A stretch of DNA of 64,000 bases from Gilvimarinus sp. 2_MG-2023 (GTDB lineage: Bacteria; Pseudomonadota; Gammaproteobacteria; Pseudomonadales; Cellvibrionaceae), in contig NZ_JAUOQM010000018.1 in assembly GCF_030547685.1 (NCBI RefSeq), forward strand, positions 153,281 to 217,280, given 5' to 3'. The notes under the pieces are model-generated. The model was given only the letters and a program-made list of their open reading frames with translations, searched no databases and was not told where the DNA came from. The position numbers were made by a program, and so were the translations under genes. Shown piece by piece: positions 49,019-58,853 of the stretch. How positions within the stretch are numbered: the stretch's first letter is position 1; each line of letters opens with the position of its first letter.

Positions 49019-49327
49019 TTATTTTTTCTTCGCTCCAAGCTCCCAGTAAATTGAAACAAGCGGTATTTTTCGAACCAAGCCGTCATTGAACCGGTTCCCG
49101 GTACAATTGGCTCGCACGTACGTGTGCTCGGCCTTACAGGCCAGCGAAGCTGCCTAAATCTGTTCCGGACAGATTTTTCCGGCTCTGGGCGCTATTATTT
49201 CTTTTTTGATTATCTATTGTTGTGTTTCCGGCTAACATTTCGTCAGGTGGGGCAGAGTGGATCTAGTGTCCGCCTTAAACTCATTGGATGGAATATACAT
49301 GGGTTTAAGGCGGTTATTGAGCGAGGG
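49019..49327. other. Downstream of tRNA-Leu: decayed copy of a tRNA-Leu 3' half
   Basis: 309 bases without a gene. At 49177-49207, TTCCGGCTCTGGGC and the following ATTATTT repeat the last bases of tRNA-Leu and its downstream flank (49001-49031) with about five mismatches. CCTAAATCTG at 49153-49162 resembles the anticodon stem-loop. It may be a decayed duplicate or an old integration scar. Confidence 0.4.
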
Positions 49328-49693
49328 CTAGAAGCTTTTACTGAGTGCTAAATGCAAAATGCCGGCAATGCAGAGTAGGGCGCCGGCCGCCGCACCCCAG
49401 CGGATTGCTTTGGTTGAAGACTTCATCGCTACGATGCCGCAGCCAATATAGGCCACAACGAGTAGCAACTTGACTGTCAGCCAGTTTATGGGCCACAGAG
49501 GGTAGCCAACCAGGATGATTAAGCTGATACCGCTTAACAGAAGAGCCGTGTCGATGATATGTGGCGCAATATTGAAAGGCTTGGCATGGATAAAGCGAGC
49601 GTTACACTGGGTTGCGATAAATCGCAGAAAAAACAGCCCGATGGATAAAACAATCAGTAGCAGATGCGTATGCTTTAATGCCATATAGCCCAT
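49328..49693 (-). CDS. SirB2-family membrane protein
   Basis: 121 residues with four hydrophobic helices. It starts with ALKHTHLLLIVLSIGLFFLR, the SirB2 hallmark, and ends LLCIAGILHLALSKSF. Inner membrane, function unknown despite the historical link to SirB. Start at MGYMALK; the inner Met four codons later is also possible. Confidence 0.87.
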   Translation of the reverse strand: MGYMALKHTHLLLIVLSIGLFFLRFIATQCNARFIHAKPFNIAPHIIDTALLLSGISLIILVGYPLWPINWLTVKLLLVVAYIGCGIVAMKSSTKAIRWGAAAGALLCIAGILHLALSKSF

Positions 49694-49900
49694 GGTGGGA
49701 GTGTCCTTTATTGTGGGTGGTCTGGCTGGAAGTTTATCACAGTCTTATTTCTCGCCGGGAAATCACCCTTGTCGAGTTGGTGTTCGTTGGCTATTCGCTA
49801 TACGCCTTGTCGGGCGTTGTTGAGAGTGGAGTCAATGGCACTTTACAGTATTTCTGATAAGCTCAGTAGACTGTTTATTGCTTGAGCAAGTGGTGATGTG

Positions 49901-50098
49901 ATGAAACGATTTTACCTGATTGGGTTTGTGGCGTTGTTCGGTTTACTGGGCAGTGGTTGCGAAAAGTCCGATCGCGATAACAATTCTCAAGGGGCGGGCA
50001 CTGTGTTTGACGATCAAATTCAAGCCCATCAAACCGCTAAAGATTTGGAAAAGAGCCTCCTGGAGGCGGCTGAAAAACGAGCCGAGCAAATGCCCTAG
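49901..50098 (+). CDS. Small lipoprotein
   Basis: 65 residues. Signal peptide MKRFYLIGFVALFGLLGSGC ends in lipobox GSGC, followed by a charged, mostly helical mature part (about 45 residues). The +2 residue is Glu, giving outer-membrane sorting. No known family. It is probably real because of the clean lipobox, but coding support is limited by its length. Confidence 0.6.
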   Translation: MKRFYLIGFVALFGLLGSGCEKSDRDNNSQGAGTVFDDQIQAHQTAKDLEKSLLEAAEKRAEQMP

Positions 50099-50166
50099 AA
50101 AACCTGTGGGGCTCTTCTAGGGCGCCCGCCCGCAAGTGTTTAACGCCGGGCCTGGCAATAGCTAAA

Positions 50167-51465
50167 TTATTGCTGCCCCAATTGGTTAACTACTTGGGCA
50201 AAGTTGGTAACCCCTTCCGCAATTTGCTCAACACCCTCGGACACCTGATTAATTCTATCCTGCCCTTGGGTGGAGATGGTGCTGACGTCTTCCATCTGTT
50301 GTTTAATTTGGTGGGTTAATTGGTGGTTCTCCCCAACGACCGTAGAAATTTCTTGCGTCGCCTCACTGGTGCGAGCCGCAAGTTGCCTAACTTCATCCGC
50401 TACCACCGCAAACCCTCGGCCCTGATCACCGGCCCGGGCCGCTTCAATAGCCGCATTAAGGGCCAATAGGTTGGTTTGTTCTGCAATCGCGCGAATGGTG
50501 GTGACAATCTCAGAGATGCTATCTGATTGAGTGCTGAGCTTATCGGTCAGGGAGGCGGCTTCATGGATTTGGCTGGCGACCTGGTTTGAGGTGCTGACCG
50601 CATCCCCCAGCAACTCTTTGGCGTGAGTGGTAATCTGCGAGGTTTCCTCCGATGTGCTGGACGCTGCCTCAACCGCGGCAAGAGCGGCCTGAATACGCTC
50701 GGTAATATCCGAGGCAAACTTAATGACTTTATATACTTTACCTTCGGCATTTTTCATAGGGTTGTAGGTGGCTTCTAGCCAAACACTCTCACCGGCCGAA
50801 TTTATGCGCTCAAACTTACCCGAGTTAAAATGACCATTGGCCAGTTGCTGCCAAAAGTCTGGGTTTTGCCGATAAAAACTGTCGTGACAGAACATCCGGT
50901 GGTGCTTGCCCACGACCTGTTCTAGTTGATAACCCGTGGCGGCTAAGAAGTTACTGTTAGCGCTAAGTATGGTGCCGTCTGGGGTAAACTCGATCACTGC
51001 CAGTGAGCGGCTAATGGCGTCAAACATGGCGTTGCGATCTAGCAAGTCTATGTGGTGTTGGGTTACATCAGAGGCTATTTTGATAACCTTAGTAACTTTG
51101 CCGTTCTCCCGAACTGGAAAGTAATTTGACTCCAGCCAAAGCGCTTCACCATTTTTATCGATACGTTTGAAGGTGCCGTTCTGACTGATACCGGCGTTTA
51201 GATTGGCCCAGAAAGTGTGATACTCCCCGGAGCGGGCATAATCCTGCTCGCAAAATATCTTATGGTGTTTTCCTTTTATCTCATCGATAGAGTAGCCGAC
51301 AAGGCTTAAAAATATCTCGTTAGCATCCAAAATATCCCCGCCCGGGGTGAACATAATATAACCAATGTGTGTGCGGATGGCGCTAATGTAAGAGCATAAC
51401 TGACGATTTGTTGCTTCTAATTGGCGGTTTTCCGCCTCTAGCTCACGGTTTCTACCAAACATCAT
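50167..51465 (-). CDS. PAS-PAS soluble chemoreceptor
   Basis: 432-residue methyl-accepting chemotaxis protein without membrane helices. After an N-terminal coiled coil there are two Aer-type PAS domains (about 30-135 and 148-255), which often bind flavin or heme. The signalling domain (about 265-430) has the conserved hairpin tip [19 protein letters not shown] and [18 protein letters not shown] sits before the start; the second ATG three bases on has better spacing. It probably signals through CheA coupled by CheW or CheV. Confidence 0.93.
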   Translation of the reverse strand: MMFGRNRELEAENRQLEATNRQLCSYISAIRTHIGYIMFTPGGDILDANEIFLSLVGYSIDEIKGKHHKIFCEQDYARSGEYHTFWANLNAGISQNGTFKRIDKNGEALWLESNYFPVRENGKVTKVIKIASDVTQHHIDLLDRNAMFDAISRSLAVIEFTPDGTILSANSNFLAATGYQLEQVVGKHHRMFCHDSFYRQNPDFWQQLANGHFNSGKFERINSAGESVWLEATYNPMKNAEGKVYKVIKFASDITERIQAALAAVEAASSTSEETSQITTHAKELLGDAVSTSNQVASQIHEAASLTDKLSTQSDSISEIVTTIRAIAEQTNLLALNAAIEAARAGDQGRGFAVVADEVRQLAARTSEATQEISTVVGENHQLTHQIKQQMEDVSTISTQGQDRINQVSEGVEQIAEGVTNFAQVVNQLGQQ

Positions 51466-51698
51466 GAATCCTTCCTAGATAATGCGGTTTAATCAATTAT
51501 CGACCAAAGTCTTGGTTTCTCAAGTTTTTATTGTGGTTTAACCGCGGGGGGGATGCTTGTCGAACGCAGCTCGATACGCCGTGCAGCCAAGGGGTAACGC
51601 CGAGGGGGAGTAAACGTATGCACAGTCGGGCGGGGCTCTTCCATGAGCATATTGCCGTGACTACGTTTGCAGTGGTGTGTTCTTGTTAGGGTTGTTGG

Positions 51699-53423
<1,725 letters not shown>

Positions 53424-55019
53424 TTAACCTTGTAGGCCTTTACTGGCCAAGTACTCGTCGTAAGTGCCCGAGAAGTCGATGATTTTATTATCGGTGATTT
53501 CTAAAATACGGGTGGCTACCGAGGAGACAAACTCGCGGTCATGGCTGACAAAAAGCAAAGTGCCGGCATAATTCTCAAGCGCCACGTTAAGCGACTCGAT
53601 AGATTCCATATCCAAGTGGTTCGTGGGTTCATCCAGCAACATCACGTTGGGCTTTTGCAGAATTAGACGGCCAAAAATCATGCGGCCCTGCTCTCCACCG
53701 GAGATCACTTGCACGCGCTTATTAATATCGTCATTGCCAAACAGTAAGCGCCCTAAGGTGCCACGAATTAACTGCTCGTCACCATTAACCGGTTTAAACT
53801 GGCTCATCCATTCAAACAGCGTCTCGTTGTTGGCAAAGTCGCTGCTGTGGTCTTGCGCGTACTGACCCAGCTTAACGTTCTCGGACCACTTAACCGTGCC
53901 GCTGTCGGGGGTAAGCTCGCCCAATAGAGTGCGTAATAGGGTGGTTTTACCCGCGCCGTTCTCACCAATAATGGCAATGCGCTCGCCCACCTCAACCATT
54001 AAATCAAAAGGCTTAAACAGCGGGCCATCTTCAAAGCCTTTGGTCAGATCGTGCACCTCTAGCGCTAAGCGGTGCAGCTTTTTATCTTGCTCAAAGCGGA
54101 TAAACGGATTCACCCGGCTAGAAGGTTTGATGTCTTCTAGCTGGATCTTGTCTATTTGCTTAGCGCGCGAAGTGGCCTGCTTAGCTTTAGAGGCATTGGC
54201 CGAAAAGCGGCTGACAAACGATTGCAGCTCGGCGATTTGGGTTTTCTTTTTGGCGTTGTCGGCGTGTTGACGGTCGCGCACGGCGGTGGCGGCGGTCATG
54301 TAATCGTCGTAGTTGCCGGGGTAGAGGCGAATCTCGCCGTAATCCACATCGGCCATATGGGTACACACGCTGTTTAAAAAATGACGGTCATGCGAGATGA
54401 TTACCATGGTGCTGTTGCGCTGGTTAAGCGTCTCGCTTAGCCAGTGAATGGTGTGAATGTCCAGGTTGTTGGTCGGCTCATCCAGCAGCAGTACATCCGG
54501 GTCCGAGAACAGCGCTTGGGCCAGCAGCACCCGTAGCTTCCAACCGGGAGCGATCTCACTCATGGGGCCAAAATGTTGCTCGACACCAATGCCCAGGCCA
54601 ATCAGCAGCTCGCCGGCACGCGATTCGGCAGTGTAGCCGTCCATCTCGGCAAACTCGGCCTCCAGGTCGCCCACACGAATACCGTCGGCTTCGCTCATCT
54701 CTGGCAAGCTGTAAATACGGTCACGCTCTTCTTTTACCGCCCACAGCTCGGCGTGGCCCATAATCACGGTATCCACCACTGAGTATTGTTCAAAGGCGAA
54801 TTGATCCTGGCGCAGCTTACCGATGCGCTCACCGGGGTCGAGCGAAACGTTGCCGGCGCTCGGCACCAAATCGCCACCGAGGATTTTCATAAAGGTAGAC
54901 TTGCCGCAGCCGTTGGCGCCAATTAAGCCGTAACGGTTGCCGTTACCGAATTTAACCGAAACGTCTTCAAATAACGGCTTGGCGCCGAATTGCATAGTGA
55001 TATTGGCGGTAGTGAGCAC
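53424..55019 (-). CDS. ybiT: ABC-F ATPase YbiT
   Basis: 531-residue ABC-F protein with two nucleotide-binding domains. Domain one: GANGCGKST and [11 protein letters not shown]. Domain two: [22 protein letters not shown] and [11 protein letters not shown]. The full form ([21 protein letters not shown] start and [13 protein letters not shown] end) matches YbiT. It starts with a GTG. ABC-F proteins bind the ribosomal E site and rescue stalled complexes. Confidence 0.95.
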   Translation of the reverse strand: MLTTANITMQFGAKPLFEDVSVKFGNGNRYGLIGANGCGKSTFMKILGGDLVPSAGNVSLDPGERIGKLRQDQFAFEQYSVVDTVIMGHAELWAVKEERDRIYSLPEMSEADGIRVGDLEAEFAEMDGYTAESRAGELLIGLGIGVEQHFGPMSEIAPGWKLRVLLAQALFSDPDVLLLDEPTNNLDIHTIHWLSETLNQRNSTMVIISHDRHFLNSVCTHMADVDYGEIRLYPGNYDDYMTAATAVRDRQHADNAKKKTQIAELQSFVSRFSANASKAKQATSRAKQIDKIQLEDIKPSSRVNPFIRFEQDKKLHRLALEVHDLTKGFEDGPLFKPFDLMVEVGERIAIIGENGAGKTTLLRTLLGELTPDSGTVKWSENVKLGQYAQDHSSDFANNETLFEWMSQFKPVNGDEQLIRGTLGRLLFGNDDINKRVQVISGGEQGRMIFGRLILQKPNVMLLDEPTNHLDMESIESLNVALENYAGTLLFVSHDREFVSSVATRILEITDNKIIDFSGTYDEYLASKGLQG

Positions 55020-55330
55020 GCGAGATCCTGTAGTGGGAGGGGTGTTTGTCGAGCACAGACGTTGTATTCGGTCGGTGCTCTTGCAAGAAGCGCGCGATTG
55101 TCCCAGAAGTGGGGGGATACATCAACGGTAAAGGTGTGAAGATGCAGCTAACGCCGGGTTTCACGATCATATCGGCCTTGAGCTGGTATTTAGGGGTGGC
55201 GCCGCCGGAGGCGTAAGCTTTTTATATGCCTGTATCGCCGGGCGTGGCGAGTTACTTTTCTTTGTCTGGGCAAATCAAAGTAACCAAAAGGTCGTTCCTG
55301 CGCACAGCCCAGGCTGCTCTCTCTTGCATC
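55020..55330. other. Spacer between ybiT and the accessory island
   Basis: 311 bases without a gene. GTTACTTTTCTTTG (55251-55264) and CAAATCAAAGTAAC (55271-55284) form an imperfect inverted repeat (12 of 14 pairs, 6-base loop). This motif, followed by CAAAAGG, is common between genes in proteobacteria. It may mark the start of a structured repeat. Confidence 0.45.
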
Positions 55331-55700
55331 GCAATTCACCTTTTCCTACTTGCTTACCCCCTAAAATGAGCCTCCGATCGGCTCAGTCGTGCGGCACTTC
55401 GTAGCGATACTGGGTTGGTGGTTGCCTTTATCGCTATGGCATAATTCTACAGAAAACATAAGCACCGAGCGCGCATTTCAATGGTCAATTAATCTCGGAC
55501 AAGGAGCTGTCAAAACTACTATTTTCTCTTTTTTATCAAACACGTTTGGTAATATCCTAGATCCACCTCTCTTGGAGATAGCTTGCCGTGGGTGCGCACA
55601 ATTCAAGGCTGAACCCCAGCAATTTCATTTAGCGAGGAGGACATCCATTGTGTTGATGATTTATGCGGCATAAATTTGATCTGACCCCATTTATTTCATT
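55331..55700. repeat. Island-flanking direct repeat, copy 1
   Basis: Matches 63453-63870 in the same orientation. The last ~105 bases (from GGTGCGCAC to CCCATTTATT) are about 92 percent identical; the rest is more diverged. It lacks a 33-base stretch present in copy 2. It contains the perfect palindrome TTTATGC-G-GCATAAA (55660-55674) followed by TTTGATCTGACCCCATTTA, a motif I associate with REP/Y1-transposase-linked repeats. No coding frame. Confidence 0.8.
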
Positions 55701-56153
55701 TATCCTATTTCCGTTGCAAGGCTTTAACATATGATAAACATAGGTCGTGGTTTTGCAGTTAGCCGAAAACATTCTTCTGGTGAGTCTACATAGTTTGCAC
55801 TTGAATAAGGCATCGTAATTTTTTACTCTCGCGACTTTATTGCTAAAGTCTGTTGTCGGCGGGACAAAACAGCTCATAAGTTGACAACTGGCAAGGGTCC
55901 TATGTGTCAAAAGAACCGGATGGCTTATTGGAGGGTTGTGCGGGTAGATCAATACTATTCGAGGTGGTTTGAATCAATCAAGGCAATGAGAATTAGCTGT
56001 AAATGGTGTTATGCTGAGCTCATGGCATTACTGATGAGATAAACCTGCGGCTTTAGCTCACAAGTTGTTATCTGGTTCCTGTTTATTGCTTCTAGCTTTA
56101 AATTAAGCGATTAGCTGCTTATATTAAAACGAACAACAAGAAATTAGCCTGCT
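55701..56153. other. Intergenic region upstream of luxR-type gene
   Basis: 453 bases, AT-rich. It should carry the promoter of the regulator gene at 56154. I see no clear -35/-10 pair, RNA gene or protein remnant. Confidence 0.4.
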
Positions 56154-56960
56154 ATGAATTTATCAAATGCTGAGGTCAGGCAAGTTGCTGAGTTAATACG
56201 CAATCCCCCACATCAAACCTTTTTTACGTTGCAGGCCTATATGCAGCTGTTGTGCAGAGCGCTGAATGCTGATGCCGTTGGATGGCTAGCTGCATTTGGC
56301 GGTCGGTTTGGCCGTAGGGATGATCGTGAGCGTGAATTGCTAACCGATTGGAAGGTTATTGATATGACCTTTCTTGGCATGCAGCCGGCTGAAGCTCAAA
56401 TGGCGAAGCGCGAGTATTTGAGCTTGTCAGATTTACTTGACGAAGTGGATCCGCTAACACAGTGGGCCTTGAGTACCACAGGGTGCGACAGGGTACATAC
56501 AATGCAATGTTCATTGCTGAGCCGTGATGACGTCGATCATTGGTTTCCAGAGTTTTTTTTGCATAAAAACAATATCCAAGATCGTATGTTGGGCGTAATT
56601 TCGTTGGGTCCAAATTGTGAAAGCTATATGATAATAGACAGGAATAGGGGCAGTGCTAATTTTAGTGAGGCGGATCAACAACGATTGTTGTCTTTTAACG
56701 CATTAATGGCGAGGCTCCATTTTTGGCTTATGTTGGAGCGAGGCCTAACCCAGTGTGCCAATGGTGTATTGACACCCCGACAGCGTCAAATTGTTCATCT
56801 ATTGTTGCAAGGGTTGCCGGAGCAGGCCATAGCTAAGCAGCTGAAGCTGAAGAGCACTACAGTTCATAACTATATAATTGATTTGTACAAGTTATACCGA
56901 GTAAACAGCCGCAGCGATTTGCTTCTCAAGTGGTTGAATACCCCCTATCTGACGCGTTAG
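56154..56960 (+). CDS. LuxR-type transcriptional regulator
   Basis: 268 residues. The C-terminal domain (about 200-265) is a GerE/LuxR helix-turn-helix: LTPRQRQIVHLLLQGLPEQAIAKQLKLKSTTV(H)NY, split here as LTPRQRQIVHLLLQ and AIAKQLKLKSTTVHNY. The N-terminal ~190 residues have no recognised domain; they do not show acyl-homoserine-lactone-binding landmarks and may be GAF/PAS-like. It lies 240 bases before the collagen-like operon on the same strand and is its obvious candidate regulator. Confidence 0.85.
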   Translation: MNLSNAEVRQVAELIRNPPHQTFFTLQAYMQLLCRALNADAVGWLAAFGGRFGRRDDRERELLTDWKVIDMTFLGMQPAEAQMAKREYLSLSDLLDEVDPLTQWALSTTGCDRVHTMQCSLLSRDDVDHWFPEFFLHKNNIQDRMLGVISLGPNCESYMIIDRNRGSANFSEADQQRLLSFNALMARLHFWLMLERGLTQCANGVLTPRQRQIVHLLLQGLPEQAIAKQLKLKSTTVHNYIIDLYKLYRVNSRSDLLLKWLNTPYLTR

Positions 56961-57008
56961 CACCGTTACGTATTGATCAGGCCCGTAGGGCATAGCTGGC
57001 AGTGAAAG

Positions 57009-57029
57009 TATAAAAAAGGATTTTTTATA
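57009..57029 (+). terminator. AT-rich hairpin after luxR-type gene
   Basis: TATAAAAAA-GGA-TTTTTTATA, a perfect 9-bp A/T stem. It is too AT-rich for a classical terminator but may attenuate transcription between regulator and operon. Confidence 0.4.
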
Positions 57030-57100
57030 TCACTGGTGGGTTTTGTTAGATATGGGCCGCATGTGTTTTTGTCTTCCATTACTGTTCTTTTTGCCGCTAG

Positions 57101-57124
57101 CCATATATCCATACCACTATATGG
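57101..57124. promoter_or_regulatory. Dyad upstream of the collagen-like operon
   Basis: CCATATA (57101-57107) and TATATGG (57118-57124) form a perfect interrupted palindrome, with TACCA/TGGTA nested on its right side. At about 77 bases before the first operon start it is a possible LuxR-type binding site. Confidence 0.4.
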
Positions 57125-57200
57125 TAGAGGAGCATTTTTGGGCAGTTTAGTAATACGCCATATACTTACGTATTACACCTACCTGTCGGGGGACTTCACA

Positions 57201-57602
57201 ATGAAACGGAAACTTCTAGGGCGTTACGGTGCCGCCCTGATATTGCTTTGTTTGCTATCTGGTAACACCTGGGCGGGTGAGGTGGAGTACCAGCAGTTGC
57301 TATCGAATTACCGCACACTGCATGCGTTAAGACTGTCTTTGGCCGAAATAAAACTAATAAGCGGACCAATGGGGCCACAAGGAGAGGTGGGTGAAAAAGG
57401 ACTGCAAGGCTCACCGGGGGACCCGGGAGTTGGGTTTACTCAAGAGCAAGAAGATGAGCTGGGTGCCAAGCTTGATGCGAGCCGGGATCATATCACCGAG
57501 CTGCACGCTCGTATGGAACAGCTACGCCGAATGATCAGCACGACAGAAGTCTATATACAGGATTGGCATGATATTGCCGACCAGCTGGAGGCTCAAGAAT
57601 GA
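57201..57602 (+). CDS. Collagen-like secreted protein 1 (short)
   Basis: 133 residues from the ATG at 57201 (GGGGGA upstream; the open frame to 57036 is not needed). Signal peptide ends near TWA-GE. A helical stretch (27-54) leads into eight Gly-X-Y triplets at residues 55-78 (starting GPMGPQGEVGEKG). The C-terminal 55 residues are a probable coiled coil. Secreted to periplasm or beyond. It overlaps the next gene by ATGA. No family is recognised apart from the collagen repeat. Confidence 0.8.
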   Translation: MKRKLLGRYGAALILLCLLSGNTWAGEVEYQQLLSNYRTLHALRLSLAEIKLISGPMGPQGEVGEKGLQGSPGDPGVGFTQEQEDELGAKLDASRDHITELHARMEQLRRMISTTEVYIQDWHDIADQLEAQE

Positions 57603-58852
57603 AGCTACAATTGATAATGCTTTGTTCATTAATAGCCACTTTGGCGGCTTGCGGTGGGTCAGGTTCAGATAGCTCTGGCGCAGCGAATGAGTCTGTCACT
57701 AGCGACTCATCTTCGGTCTCCAGTGCCGCTTCTTCGGTCTCCAGTACTACTTCTTCGGTTTCCAGTACCGCTTCCTCACTAAGTAGCTCCAGTGCTGATC
57801 AAGAACCTTCGCCCTTCACGCACTATCAGACTTTGATACAGGAGGTTAATGACGCCGGAGGTATTTTGGTGGAAAATCATACAAACTCAAATGAGGTTGT
57901 TGAGCTTGTTGACCTTCAGGCGATAGTCGAGGCGTTGAACACCTTGGAGCAGGAGGTTACGGAAGACACGATCTTGAAGGATAGTGAAAGGGACCTATTA
58001 TTCGATGAAATTTCACAGTATCGAGAAGGGCTAACCCAAGCAATTTTGCAAATAGAAATAAACAATCAACTAATTGCTGATAATGAACAACTTCAAATTC
58101 AACTCAATGAATTAAAACTGGTCAGTGCAGAAGCGGCACAGTTCGAGATTGAGTTGGCCACACTTGAACTGCTGCTTAATATTCTGGATGAGCAACATCA
58201 GCGAGTTGGTCCTGATGAAGAGAGTATTGATCGCTTACAAGATGAGTACGATAAATGGCAAGAGAAGCGTTTGGTATTGCAAGCTCAATATCAGGTTAAT
58301 CACGACGTCTACGATTCATACTCCATTGCAGCCAAGTCCGGTACCGTCGCTCAGATTGAATTCGCCAAAACACTAAGTGAGCGGCAAGAAGAAATAAATA
58401 GGAACCTTGAAGAGTTTAATCAAAGCCTGCTAAATATAAAGAGTGTTCTCGATGCGATCATTACTCTGATTTCTCAGCTAGAAACGAAAATTTCGAACGC
58501 ACAAATACAATGGAGCCGGCTGTTGAGCTATGTAGAAAGTAACAACTCTATAGAGCGAAGCCTTACCGAAAAAGTAAAGAATCTGACATTAGTTCCCGGC
58601 CCACAGGGCCCGCCAGGTGAGCGCGGTCCACGGGGTGAACAGGGCGAGAAAGGTGTAGAAGGTGACGGTCTGAATGACAATGATTTCAATACGCTGAATG
58701 CAATGATTGAGGGCGCCTTGTACAGGGAGTATTTGGGCGGCATAGATCCTTACGAATATTTTAATATGGGTGAAAAGTATATTTTTACCTTTGAGGAAAA
58801 TTTAGGCAGGATCAATAAAACGCTCTACAATATGCACGTCGAGGAAAAGTAG
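57599..58852 (+). CDS. Collagen-like lipoprotein 2 (coiled-coil, Ser-rich linker)
   Basis: 417 residues. Lipobox LAAC with Cys18 and Gly at +2 implies outer-membrane anchoring. A Ser-rich linker (about 20-66) has 24-bp DNA repeats. A long coiled-coil region spans about 100-330 (IEINNQLIADNEQLQIQL and others). Eight Gly-X-Y triplets occupy residues 334-357 (starting GPQGPPGERGPRG), followed by about 60 residues. The linker style matches that of the alginate lyase at 44 kb. It probably fixes the complex to the cell surface. Confidence 0.82.
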   Translation: MKLQLIMLCSLIATLAACGGSGSDSSGAANESVTSDSSSVSSAASSVSSTTSSVSSTASSLSSSSADQEPSPFTHYQTLIQEVNDAGGILVENHTNSNEVVELVDLQAIVEALNTLEQEVTEDTILKDSERDLLFDEISQYREGLTQAILQIEINNQLIADNEQLQIQLNELKLVSAEAAQFEIELATLELLLNILDEQHQRVGPDEESIDRLQDEYDKWQEKRLVLQAQYQVNHDVYDSYSIAAKSGTVAQIEFAKTLSERQEEINRNLEEFNQSLLNIKSVLDAIITLISQLETKISNAQIQWSRLLSYVESNNSIERSLTEKVKNLTLVPGPQGPPGERGPRGEQGEKGVEGDGLNDNDFNTLNAMIEGALYREYLGGIDPYEYFNMGEKYIFTFEENLGRINKTLYNMHVEEK

Positions 58853-58853
58853 C

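Noticed and set aside
57036-57200. Upstream extension of collagen-like protein 1
   Set aside because: It would put a second hydrophobic segment before a complete signal peptide that already has a good ribosome site.
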